In this document: one piece after another, positions 53,249 through 60,684 of the stretch
Layout: each line of letters begins with the position of its first letter
Numbering within the stretch: position 1 is the first letter of the stretch
NCBI RefSeq assembly: GCF_000467185.1
Contig: NZ_BATM01000017.1
Coordinates: forward strand, 1-60,684
From: Vibrio ezurae NBRC 102218
GTDB taxonomy: Bacteria; Pseudomonadota; Gammaproteobacteria; Enterobacterales; Vibrionaceae
Direction of reading: 5' to 3'
Length of the DNA: 60,684 nt
The notes under the pieces: model-generated
Database searches by the model: none
What the model saw: only the letters and a program-made list of their open reading frames with translations
Told to the model about the DNA's origin: nothing
Program-made: the position numbers and the translations under genes

Positions 53249-54229
53249 TTACTCTTTTTCTGTATTGCTTAGGCTCCATACGTATGCCGAGACAAGTTGT
53301 ACTTTTTCTTTACCCAGAATGTCTTTCCAAGCCGGCATAACGCCAATACGACCATGTGCAACGGTTTCAGTTACCGCCGCGCGCGAATCGCCATATAACC
53401 AAGTGTTGTCGGTTAAATCAGGGGCGCCAAGTGCAGGGTTACCTTTACCGTCCGTACCATGACATGCTGCGCAGACCACAAAGCGAGATTTACCTGCGGC
53501 GGCTTCACGTGCATTCACTTTACGCCCTGAAAGAGACAGGGTATAACTGACCACTTCTTCCACGCCTTCAGCGCCAAGAACATCAATCCATGCTGGCATT
53601 TCGCCAATACGACCGTCCATAACCGTAGCCACAATGGCGTCAGGCTCGCCGCCATAAAGCCATGCCGTGTCCGTTAGGTTAGGGAAGCCCAATTGACCAC
53701 GAGCATCGGAACCATGACATTGTGAACAGTTTTGCAAAAATAGACGCTGACCCACTTTGATAGACTCTTCATTGCCGGCGATGTCGACAATGGCACGTAG
53801 CCCTTGTCCGTCATCCGTCATTGCCATCTTTCTGAATGCTTCACCAAAGTGCGCATCGGCGTCATCAAGCTCTTTTGCGTATTGATCTAACTGCTTGTTT
53901 GCTTGAGCACGAGCAATCGATGCTTTCGACTCCTCGATGCTTGTGACGGTTTGATCCGAACTTTGCCAGCCAAGTAAACCCTTAAAGTTACCCAGCCCAG
54001 GGTACAGAGCAAGATAGACTACAGAAAAGATGAAAGTAGCAATAAATAGGTAAGTCCACCATTTCGGTAAGTCGTTATTAAGCTCGCGAATACCATCGTA
54101 TTCGTGGCCCATATCCTCACCGCTAGGTACACCCATCTTGTCTTTTACACACCAATATAGGATAAAGGCTACGCCTACCAAGGTTCCGATAGTGATGATG
54201 ATTATCCAAAGACTCCAAAACGTACTCAT
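53249..54229 (-). CDS. ccoP: cbb3-type cytochrome c oxidase subunit III, CcoP
   Basis: A 326-residue dihaem cytochrome. Two membrane helices (about 8-28 and 60-78) are followed by haem sites CSQCH (Cys168-His172) and CAACH (Cys253-His257), with WLYGG and MPAW loops around each. It carries electrons from donors to CcoO. The ATG overlaps the ccoQ stop (TAATG). Length normal. Confidence 0.97.
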   Translation of the reverse strand: MSTFWSLWIIIITIGTLVGVAFILYWCVKDKMGVPSGEDMGHEYDGIRELNNDLPKWWTYLFIATFIFSVVYLALYPGLGNFKGLLGWQSSDQTVTSIEESKASIARAQANKQLDQYAKELDDADAHFGEAFRKMAMTDDGQGLRAIVDIAGNEESIKVGQRLFLQNCSQCHGSDARGQLGFPNLTDTAWLYGGEPDAIVATVMDGRIGEMPAWIDVLGAEGVEEVVSYTLSLSGRKVNAREAAAGKSRFVVCAACHGTDGKGNPALGAPDLTDNTWLYGDSRAAVTETVAHGRIGVMPAWKDILGKEKVQLVSAYVWSLSNTEKE

Positions 54230-54402
54230 TATTTAGTCTCTCCTTTTGGGTCCGCCTCAGGGCGTTGCTCGTCTGCAAATATCATGTTTGCATCTTCTTC
54301 AAAGCGAGCTTTTCGGTTCTTGCCAAAGGCCCACCACACGACGCCAGCAAAGCTGACAAATAGCACAATGGTCCATATGGTATGAATCATACTGATATCC
54401 AT
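54229..54402 (-). CDS. ccoQ: cbb3-type oxidase subunit IV, CcoQ
   Basis: A 57-residue protein with one helix (IHTIWTIVLFVSFAGVVWWAFG) and a short charged tail KARFEEDANMIFADEQ, the typical CcoQ layout; it stabilises the complex. It starts nine bases after ccoO and its stop overlaps ccoP. Short, so easily missed. Confidence 0.95.
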   Translation of the reverse strand: MDISMIHTIWTIVLFVSFAGVVWWAFGKNRKARFEEDANMIFADEQRPEADPKGETK

Positions 54403-54411
54403 AGTTACCCC

Positions 54412-55032
54412 TTATTTCATCGCGTGACCAAGAGACTGCAAGTAGGCGATCAGAGCATCCATCTCTGTTTTACCTGCGACATCTTGTTGCGCTGATTGAA
54501 CTTGCTCGTCGGTGTAGGGTACGCCAAATTGATTTTTAAAGATTTCGAGTTTCTTCTGTGTCAATTTGCCATCAAGTACGTTCTCTTCCAGCCATGGGAA
54601 ACCAGGCATGTTTGACTCAGGCACCAACTCTCTTGGGTTGATTAAGTGCACGCGGTGCCATTCATCAGAATAACGTCCACCAACACGGGCTAAGTCAGGA
54701 CCAGTACGTTTTGAACCCCAAAGGAAAGGGTGTTCCCAAACACTTTCACCGGCAACGGAGTAGTGGCCGTATCGTTCGGTTTCTGAGCGGAAAGGTCGGA
54801 TCATTTGGCTATGACAAACGCTACAGCCTTCACGGATATAAATATCGCGTCCTTCCATTTCCAACGCAGAGTACACACGAAGATTCTTCACCGGCTCTGT
54901 GGTTTGTTTTTGAAAAATTAACGGGGTAATTTCTACTAAAGCTCCCAAACTGATTGCAAACACAATCAAAATGGCCATTAACCCGACGTTTTTCTCAACT
55001 AACTCATGACGATTTTTTGAATTGTTAGCCAT
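54412..55032 (-). CDS. ccoO: cbb3-type cytochrome c oxidase subunit II, CcoO
   Basis: A 206-residue monohaem cytochrome: one N-terminal membrane helix ([19 protein letters not shown]), haem-binding CSVCH (Cys70-His74), axial Met in the region [10 protein letters not shown]. It passes electrons from CcoP to CcoN. Eleven bases separate it from ccoN; second gene of the operon. Confidence 0.97.
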   Translation of the reverse strand: MANNSKNRHELVEKNVGLMAILIVFAISLGALVEITPLIFQKQTTEPVKNLRVYSALEMEGRDIYIREGCSVCHSQMIRPFRSETERYGHYSVAGESVWEHPFLWGSKRTGPDLARVGGRYSDEWHRVHLINPRELVPESNMPGFPWLEENVLDGKLTQKKLEIFKNQFGVPYTDEQVQSAQQDVAGKTEMDALIAYLQSLGHAMK

Positions 55033-55043
55033 ATCATCATCTC

Positions 55044-56480
55044 CTATTGTGCAGGTTGAGGAATAGCTTTCAGGCTATTCTTTGGAGCGTTGATGGTCTT
55101 GTAGGTGTTGTATGCCATTAAGAACATACCCGACAAGAAGATGGCACCACCGATGAAGCGCACCGTGTAATATGGGTAAGAGGCTTGTACCGATTCAACA
55201 AAGCTGTACGTCAATGTACCGTCCGCGTTCACGCTGCGCCACATCAGGCCTTGCATTACACCTGAAATCCACATGGCTACGATGTACAGCACGGTACCCA
55301 CAGTCGCTAACCAGAAGTGCACATTGATGAGGCCTACAGAATACATGCGTTCTTGACCAAATAGTTTTGGCACTAAGTGATATACCGAACCAATAGAAAC
55401 CATTGCCACCCAACCTAAAGCACCAGAGTGTACGTGTCCTATCGTCCAGTCAGTATAGTGTGAGAGGGCGTTAACGGTTTTAATTGCCATCATAGGGCCT
55501 TCGAAGGTCGACATACCATAGAAAGACAACGAGACAATTAAGAATCGTAAAATAGGGTCGTAGCGCAATTTATGCCATGCGCCAGATAACGTCATAATAC
55601 CGTTGATCATGCCACCCCAAGATGGAGCGAATAGCACCAATGACATCACCATGCCAAGAGATTGGGTCCAATCCGGAAGCGCGGTGTAATGTAGGTGGTG
55701 TGGTCCTGCCCAGATGTACAGAGAAACCAATGCCCAAAAGTGAACGATAGAAAGACGGTATGAATAAACGGGACGTTCAGCTTGTTTAGGGACGAAATAG
55801 TACATCATGCCAAGGAAACCGGCAGTCAATAGGAAGCCAACAGCGTTGTGCCCATACCACCATTGCACCATGGCATCCACTGCGCCAGAGTAAATAGAGT
55901 AGGACTTCATCGCTGACACTGGAACCGCCAAACTATTAACAATGTGCAGCACTGCAACGGTTAGGATAAAGGCTCCAAAGAACCAGTTGGCAACGTAAAT
56001 ATGCGATGTTTTACGCTTGATGAGCGTTCCAAAGAATACCACAGCGTAAGCTACCCAAACGATAGTGATCGCGATATCGATTGGCCACTCAAGCTCTGCA
56101 TATTCTTTACCTGAGGTAAACCCAAGAGGTAATGAAATAGCCGCAGCTAAAATGATCGCCTGCCATCCCCAAAAGGTGAACGCCACCAAAGGGCCACCAA
56201 ATAGACGTGTTTGACAGGTACGTTGCACCACATAGTAAGATGTGGCAAATAGGGCGCTTGTTCCAAACGCAAAAATAACGGCGTTTGTATGAAGCGGTCG
56301 TAGACGGGAGTAGGTTAACCACGGCGTATCAAAGTTAAGCTGTGGCCAAACCAACTGAGCGGCAATCAAAACACCTACACCCATGCCGACAATACCCCAA
56401 AGAATGGTAACTAGGGTAAATTGACGAACTACGGTGTAGTTGTAGTTTTGTTCAAGCTGCTTATCTTGGCTCATTTGCAT
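55044..56480 (-). CDS. ccoN: cbb3-type cytochrome c oxidase subunit I, CcoN
   Basis: A 478-residue catalytic subunit with about 12 helices, holding low-spin and high-spin haem b and CuB. Recognised by [14 protein letters not shown] (haem ligand His), [23 protein letters not shown] (CuB His and the cross-linked Tyr helix region), [24 protein letters not shown] (His-His of CuB) and [17 protein letters not shown]. The enzyme reduces O2 with high affinity under microaerobic conditions. First gene of the operon; its promoter lies in 56481-56728. Confidence 0.98.
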   Translation of the reverse strand: MQMSQDKQLEQNYNYTVVRQFTLVTILWGIVGMGVGVLIAAQLVWPQLNFDTPWLTYSRLRPLHTNAVIFAFGTSALFATSYYVVQRTCQTRLFGGPLVAFTFWGWQAIILAAAISLPLGFTSGKEYAELEWPIDIAITIVWVAYAVVFFGTLIKRKTSHIYVANWFFGAFILTVAVLHIVNSLAVPVSAMKSYSIYSGAVDAMVQWWYGHNAVGFLLTAGFLGMMYYFVPKQAERPVYSYRLSIVHFWALVSLYIWAGPHHLHYTALPDWTQSLGMVMSLVLFAPSWGGMINGIMTLSGAWHKLRYDPILRFLIVSLSFYGMSTFEGPMMAIKTVNALSHYTDWTIGHVHSGALGWVAMVSIGSVYHLVPKLFGQERMYSVGLINVHFWLATVGTVLYIVAMWISGVMQGLMWRSVNADGTLTYSFVESVQASYPYYTVRFIGGAIFLSGMFLMAYNTYKTINAPKNSLKAIPQPAQ

Positions 56481-56517
56481 GCTTCCAATTATTAATAACT
56501 ACACTTTTCCAACACAA

Positions 56518-56533
56518 CGTCAACAAGTTGACG
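56518..56533. promoter_or_regulatory. Perfect 16-bp palindrome upstream of ccoN
   Basis: CGTCAACAAGTTGACG, centred about 45 bases before the ccoN ATG. It is a plausible operator; the order of half sites (GTCAA..TTGAC) is the reverse of an FNR box, so another regulator would be expected. Confidence 0.5.
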
Positions 56534-56728
56534 CACGACAAATGTCACCAAAATCAAAGGCAAATGAGTTAAAATCACTCTAATTCCTAAAATCCATTTT
56601 AAAGATGACATTAATAACCAGAATTATACGGATTTAACATTTGAATGACAGGTGTTCAACGTTAGGTATGATTAGAGTTTTACGATTTAATGTGAAAAGT
56701 TTGAAGTTTGTAACAAAGGAGTGCTTTT

Positions 56729-57097
56729 ATGGCGGTAGAAAAATTAACCAAAGGGCGGTTAATTCAAATTATTGTGACTTTTTCGGTGCTTATCATCGCA
56801 TTTACTTGGCGAACATTTAATCATGATTCATCACTGAAACTAAGTGATTTAACATGTGGTATACAAAATGTTTGCTGGATATCGCTAAATAATAACGAAT
56901 ATCAGTTAGGTTTAGACGTAAAATTGAAAAAATTTAGAGTGCTAGCCGTGGAAAATAGAGAAAATGACACGGTGATTGAATTTAATGGCGAACATTATCA
57001 AATATCTGAGTTTATTGCGGTAGAAAACGCGAATAGCTTCTCTTTTATCATTAAAAATGGGCAGCAAAGTATTCGCGTTAATGTTAACAAAGCGTAA
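56729..57097 (+). CDS. Membrane-anchored hypothetical protein
   Basis: A 122-residue protein: one N-terminal helix (LIQIIVTFSVLIIAFTW), then a predicted periplasmic beta domain with one disulphide-capable pair (TCGIQNVCWISL) and VIEFNGEHYQISEFIAVENANSFSF. AAAGGAG precedes ATG. It diverges from ccoNOQP, so the two may share the 248-base control region. Family not recognised, but the position beside ccoN is conserved in Vibrio as I recall. Confidence 0.75.
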   Translation: MAVEKLTKGRLIQIIVTFSVLIIAFTWRTFNHDSSLKLSDLTCGIQNVCWISLNNNEYQLGLDVKLKKFRVLAVENRENDTVIEFNGEHYQISEFIAVENANSFSFIIKNGQQSIRVNVNKA

Positions 57098-57108
57098 TGT
57101 TAAACACC

Positions 57109-58296
57109 TTAATTCACTTTAGTCTCTCTGCAACTTAGTGTACCAAAATAGACGCATCCACATCCCATCAGTGCCACGAGCCACAAGGAAAAGCTCCAGT
57201 TCCCGTTCGCTTGATAAAGGAAGCCTAATAGCGGTGGCCCTAAAGTTGCAATTCCGTATCCTATGCTTTGTGACATAGCTGATAGTGCAGCTGCTTGAGG
57301 TGCATTGTGTGTTCTTAGACCAATAAAGGATAAACCAATGACAAAGGTTGCGCAGTTTGAAAAGCCAAACATCAGTGTCCAAAGCACTGCCCACTGCGGA
57401 AAATAGAGTGTCCCTAGTGCCGCTACAACCACACCTGTCGAGGTCGCAATGTATAGCCAGCGGCTATTTTTGAAAAGGGTCAATAGAGGGATCAATACCA
57501 AGCCAGGTAACATGGTCGCGAACTGCAATAAACCATAGATATAACCCGATTGAGTTTCGCTCATACCGTGATCAATCAATATTTTAGGTAGCCATGCGGC
57601 AAAAGAATAGAACGTAAAAGAATTTAAGCCTAGAGCTAATGTCACTTGCCACGCGACAGGGCTACGCATGAGCTGAAGGATATTCACGCTTTGATGTGAG
57701 GTTGGCTTATTTTCATCTTGCGGCGAGAAAAGCCAAAAAATGAGCGCAATACTGACAAAAACCAAGTTAAAAAGTAACGCAAGTTGCCAACCTGACATAG
57801 ATGACAGCAATTCAGATGAAAATGTCACATGGGACAGTGGCACCATCACTGTAGAAGATACCGCAGAGCCAATCCCCATAGTAAAGGTATATAAAGAGGT
57901 CACGACAGCAATGCGCGCAGGAAAACTGACTTTTACCGCAACGGGAAGTAGTACGTTACCAACGGCGATGCCTGCACCAATAAATACTGTACCCATATAC
58001 AGCCCATATACGTCACCATAAGACCGTAAACAGACGCCTAAAAATATGCTTAGTAACGCCGTGCAAATGCTGTTTTTCAGTCCCAAATGTTTCAGTACCA
58101 CGAGCGCAATAGGAGAGATAATGGCAAAGGACAGCAGTGGTAGCGAGGATAACATGCCTAAAATGGTCGAGCTTAAATGCAGCTGTGTCATTATTTGATC
58201 AAGCAATGGGGCAAGGCTGGTAAATGGGCCCCGCAGGTTACTTGCCAGTAATAAGATACCGATAAAAGCCAAAGTGTGTTTACGTGAAAGAGTCAC
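57109..58296 (-). CDS. CynX/NimT-family MFS transporter
   Basis: A protein of about 395 residues with 12 membrane segments. LLLASNLRGPFTSLAPLLDQI in helix 1 is the signature of the CynX/NimT (cyanate / 2-nitroimidazole transporter) group. GTG 58296 is chosen as start because CAGGA lies at good spacing and the family begins close by; the frame to 58401 would add 35 residues without conservation. Substrate unknown; no cynS or other cyanate gene nearby. Confidence 0.86.
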   Translation of the reverse strand: MTLSRKHTLAFIGILLLASNLRGPFTSLAPLLDQIMTQLHLSSTILGMLSSLPLLSFAIISPIALVVLKHLGLKNSICTALLSIFLGVCLRSYGDVYGLYMGTVFIGAGIAVGNVLLPVAVKVSFPARIAVVTSLYTFTMGIGSAVSSTVMVPLSHVTFSSELLSSMSGWQLALLFNLVFVSIALIFWLFSPQDENKPTSHQSVNILQLMRSPVAWQVTLALGLNSFTFYSFAAWLPKILIDHGMSETQSGYIYGLLQFATMLPGLVLIPLLTLFKNSRWLYIATSTGVVVAALGTLYFPQWAVLWTLMFGFSNCATFVIGLSFIGLRTHNAPQAAALSAMSQSIGYGIATLGPPLLGFLYQANGNWSFSLWLVALMGCGCVYFGTLSCRETKVN

Positions 58297-58469
58297 TGTA
58301 TTTCCTGAAAAAAGACTGAGCGGCGAGTATAAGCCTTTGATGAGTCCTTGTAGAGTCTTTCTCGGCGACGGGCTATTTATAACTATAGAGACGTTCTGCA
58401 CACTTTACTGTGTGATGAAATGATAGTATCCAAGAATTGCTGTTTTTGTGTGTTTATAAAGGAAATCGC

Positions 58470-59426
58470 GTGTTGAAAAAAGTACTTACCTTAAATGCCA
58501 TCCTAGTGTTGAGTGGTTGCGTGACGACTGCAGGTGTGACAGATGCTATACCCGCAACGACTGTACGCGGGGATACGATTATTAGTCAGACGCAACTGAA
58601 GGCTGATGGACCAGAAAAAGAAGATACCTACACATTGATTCGAGATGCCTTTGGCCCTCGAGCTATTGAAGCCCCTGATCTTTATGGCAATGCAAATCAT
58701 CAAGGTGTGCGACATATTACTGAAGGCATGGATGAACGTGTTGGCAATTACTTTAAGTTTGTTATCCATAGAGATGACGATCATGACCGAGATGTGCTGT
58801 TAAAAAGTGATCGTCAACGTAATGAAATTAAGGTTTATGGAGGATCTAAATCCGCTTTAAAAGGCCATTTAGGTGATACCTTTGAATACCGTTGGAAGTT
58901 TAGATTGGGTGATAACCTTGCGGTCACCAAACATTTCACTCATATTTTTCAACTCAAAGCGGTTAAGGGGAAAAGCAGCGATGCAATAACCAGTTCGCCG
59001 ATATTGACACTAACGGCCAATATACGTCACGGACACAGCGGTTTAGAAGTACGCCATGTGGGCTACAATGCCAATAAAACTGGAACAGTAAACAACACCT
59101 TATATCACACAGCAAAGCATGATATTGATTGGAAGAATGACATTCTAGGCCATTGGTTTGAAGTTTATGTACGAGCGAATTATTCAGAGTCCGGCAGCTT
59201 ATACATGACAGTCACACCATTAGGTGAGTCAACACCTATGATTGAAGTGACCCAAAATAATATCGAGATGTGGCGATCAGGTAGCGATGGGAGTCGCTCT
59301 AACTTTGTAAGACCTAAATGGGGGATTTATCGTTCATTAAAGGCCATTGACCAGCTAAATAAAGAGGAAGATGAAGTTGATTTCGCTGATTTTGAAGTCA
59401 CAAAAATCAGTCCTAAAAAACCGTAA
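58470..59426 (+). CDS. Polysaccharide-lyase-like lipoprotein
   Basis: A 318-residue lipoprotein. The signal peptide from GTG 58470 ends in the lipobox LVLSGC (Cys17). The mature part reads as a beta-jelly-roll like the heparin-lyase-I / PL20 glucuronan-lyase group: EYRWKFRLGDNLAV, FTHIFQLKAVKG, WFEVYVRANYSESGSLYMTV, and the diagnostic RPKWGIYRS near the C-terminus. It probably cleaves or binds a uronic-acid-containing polysaccharide, but the catalytic residues were not checked. AAAGGA fits GTG 58470; TTG 58473 is next to it. Confidence 0.72.
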   Translation: MLKKVLTLNAILVLSGCVTTAGVTDAIPATTVRGDTIISQTQLKADGPEKEDTYTLIRDAFGPRAIEAPDLYGNANHQGVRHITEGMDERVGNYFKFVIHRDDDHDRDVLLKSDRQRNEIKVYGGSKSALKGHLGDTFEYRWKFRLGDNLAVTKHFTHIFQLKAVKGKSSDAITSSPILTLTANIRHGHSGLEVRHVGYNANKTGTVNNTLYHTAKHDIDWKNDILGHWFEVYVRANYSESGSLYMTVTPLGESTPMIEVTQNNIEMWRSGSDGSRSNFVRPKWGIYRSLKAIDQLNKEEDEVDFADFEVTKISPKKP

Positions 59427-59433
59427 TAAAGAT

Positions 59434-59484
59434 AGAGACCAAAGAGAATTCAGCTATTGTATGGCTGTTTTTTCTTTGGTCTCT
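59434..59484 (+). terminator. Terminator after the polysaccharide-lyase-like gene
   Basis: Long stem AGAGACCAAAGA / TCTTTGGTCTCT enclosing a smaller CAGC...GCTG hairpin followed by six T. Confidence 0.75.
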
Positions 59485-59847
59485 AATGCACTATAACTAA
59501 ATGTTGAATAGTGTGTAACTGGCTCTTCGCTATAAAAGTTAAGTGCTAAATACTTAGTATTCAATAGGTTAATAGATTTTAATTGAAAGGCGTGTAGGGC
59601 GGAGAATAGTAATCTTAGTTTATAAAATTGAACAACAGCAGCATGTTACTGCTAATGAGAAAGCACATTCATTATTGAGCGATATTCTATAATTTGTTCG
59701 AGTGCTCGGTGCTTTTTGAAAGTATTGAAATGATATGAGTAAAGCAAAGACATGCTACATAAGATTGGATGGCTTGGTGTATAGTTCAATCGAGCCAGCA
59801 GTAGTATGCTTGACGTGCGTTAGACGAATAAAAAGGAAGAACAAGTT
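59485..59847. other. Intergenic region
   Basis: About 360 bases with no supported gene. AAAAAGGAAG at 59830-59840 serves the phosphoribosyltransferase gene. Confidence 0.5.
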
Positions 59848-60366
59848 ATGAATTGTCCGCATATTGGTGAACTGGTGTTAAGTGAAACGCAAATACAACA
59901 AGGAGTGGCTCAGATTGCGGATGAGCTGAACGCTCTATTTACCCATGCTGTTGTGCTTACCGTTGTGCCAGGTGGGATATTTTTTACAGCCGATTTAGTG
60001 CGTAAGTTAAAGTTTGATATCAAAATGGATTATATTTCTTGTCCGCACACACCAGGAGATACTCAGAACCAGTCTGAGATTGTGTTTCATGAAAATATCT
60101 CACTACAACACCAAAACGTCATTATCGTTGACGATGCCATTGAATCTGGCGGCACAATGAAAAGATTAGTCAGCTACCTTCAACAAAATTATCAAATGCA
60201 ATCGCTATCCATTGCGACATTGTTTGTTAAGCCAGGCCGCGTAGATATGGCAGTGCCAGAATATTATGCCTATGCGATGGACAGTGACGATTTACTGGTG
60301 GGTTATGGTTTGCCATGGGAAGACAAGTTTAGGAACGTGCCGTATCTTTCTAGATTAGTGAAGTGA
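59848..60366 (+). CDS. Phosphoribosyltransferase family protein
   Basis: A 172-residue type I PRTase. The PRPP-binding loop is VIIVDDAIESGGTM (usual pattern hhhhDDxxxTGxT; here Ser-Gly-Gly replaces Asp/Thr-Gly). The N-terminal VVPGGIFFTADLVRKL and C-terminal YGLPWEDKFRNVPYLSRL resemble hypoxanthine PRTases, where the late W/F and Asp bind the purine. It probably salvages a purine base, but it is more diverged than Hpt. GGAAG precedes ATG. It stands alone. Confidence 0.82.
   Translation: MNCPHIGELVLSETQIQQGVAQIADELNALFTHAVVLTVVPGGIFFTADLVRKLKFDIKMDYISCPHTPGDTQNQSEIVFHENISLQHQNVIIVDDAIESGGTMKRLVSYLQQNYQMQSLSIATLFVKPGRVDMAVPEYYAYAMDSDDLLVGYGLPWEDKFRNVPYLSRLVK

Positions 60367-60684
<318 letters not shown>

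Noticed and set aside
56550..56600. FNR box for ccoNOQP
   Set aside because: The best minus-strand match, TTGATTTTGGTGAC, fits only half of the site well.

Overview
The window looks like chromosome 1 of a Vibrio or a close Vibrionaceae relative. The clearest marker is the block ccoN-O-Q-P-H-I-S, a TauE/SafE membrane protein, fnr, uspE and ttcA, in the order known from Vibrio. Vibrio-type families (NorM, riboflavin synthase beside norM, DUF2987, probable DUF2960, fermentative LdhA), tandem tRNA-Val(GAC) genes and a palindromic intergenic repeat with ATACCAATC ends point the same way. The assignment is made from gene content by eye; no search was run.

Layout. 0-8.5 kb: a cysteine hydrolase diverging from a GlxA-type AraC regulator broken by a nonsense codon, a WYL regulator, rmuC-ssb, an SgrR-family regulator with a threonine-aldolase-like enzyme, and a lipoprotein. 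9-18.6 kb: an outer-membrane protein, sbcD-sbcC, a RIO kinase, an orphan, a thioesterase and an SH3 protein. 18.6-22.5 kb: an accessory patch of short unknown genes, an SGNH hydrolase and a BrxR/CapW-like WYL regulator, lying directly downstream of two tRNA-Val genes. 23-36.3 kb: a porin, a Bcr/CflA pump with LysR regulator, ldhA, a periplasmic ATP-dependent DNA ligase, norM, riboflavin synthase, a fructosamine-kinase homologue, an NlpC/P60 lipoprotein, a sterol-desaturase homologue, a DTW protein, nagK and a small winged-helix protein.

36.4-38.3 kb is an IS1595-like element with matched inverted repeats and an 8-bp target duplication. It has lost the C-terminal half of its transposase and carries a PD-(D/E)XK nuclease-like passenger gene. 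38.5-42 kb is an unusual operon: a membrane protein with a cytoplasmic P-loop ATPase domain, one base before an MscS channel, then a small conserved protein. 42-45 kb: cobB, a palindromic repeat, a membrane protein, a DUF2987 protein.

45-56.5 kb is the anaerobic/microaerobic block. It holds the cbb3 oxidase subunits (ccoNOQP), its assembly and copper-handling genes (ccoH, ccoI, ccoS, SafE), the oxygen sensor FNR with a likely FNR site in its own promoter, uspE and ttcA. An IS150-type IS3-family element sits between uspE and ttcA; it landed inside the loop of a terminator hairpin, and its orfB is frameshifted. The window ends with a membrane-anchored hypothetical, a CynX/NimT-type transporter, a polysaccharide-lyase-like lipoprotein, a phosphoribosyltransferase and a 7-bp tandem repeat.

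Best candidates for something undescribed: the ATPase-MscS operon, the nuclease-carrying IS1595 derivative, and the WYL-regulated cluster beside the tRNA genes.
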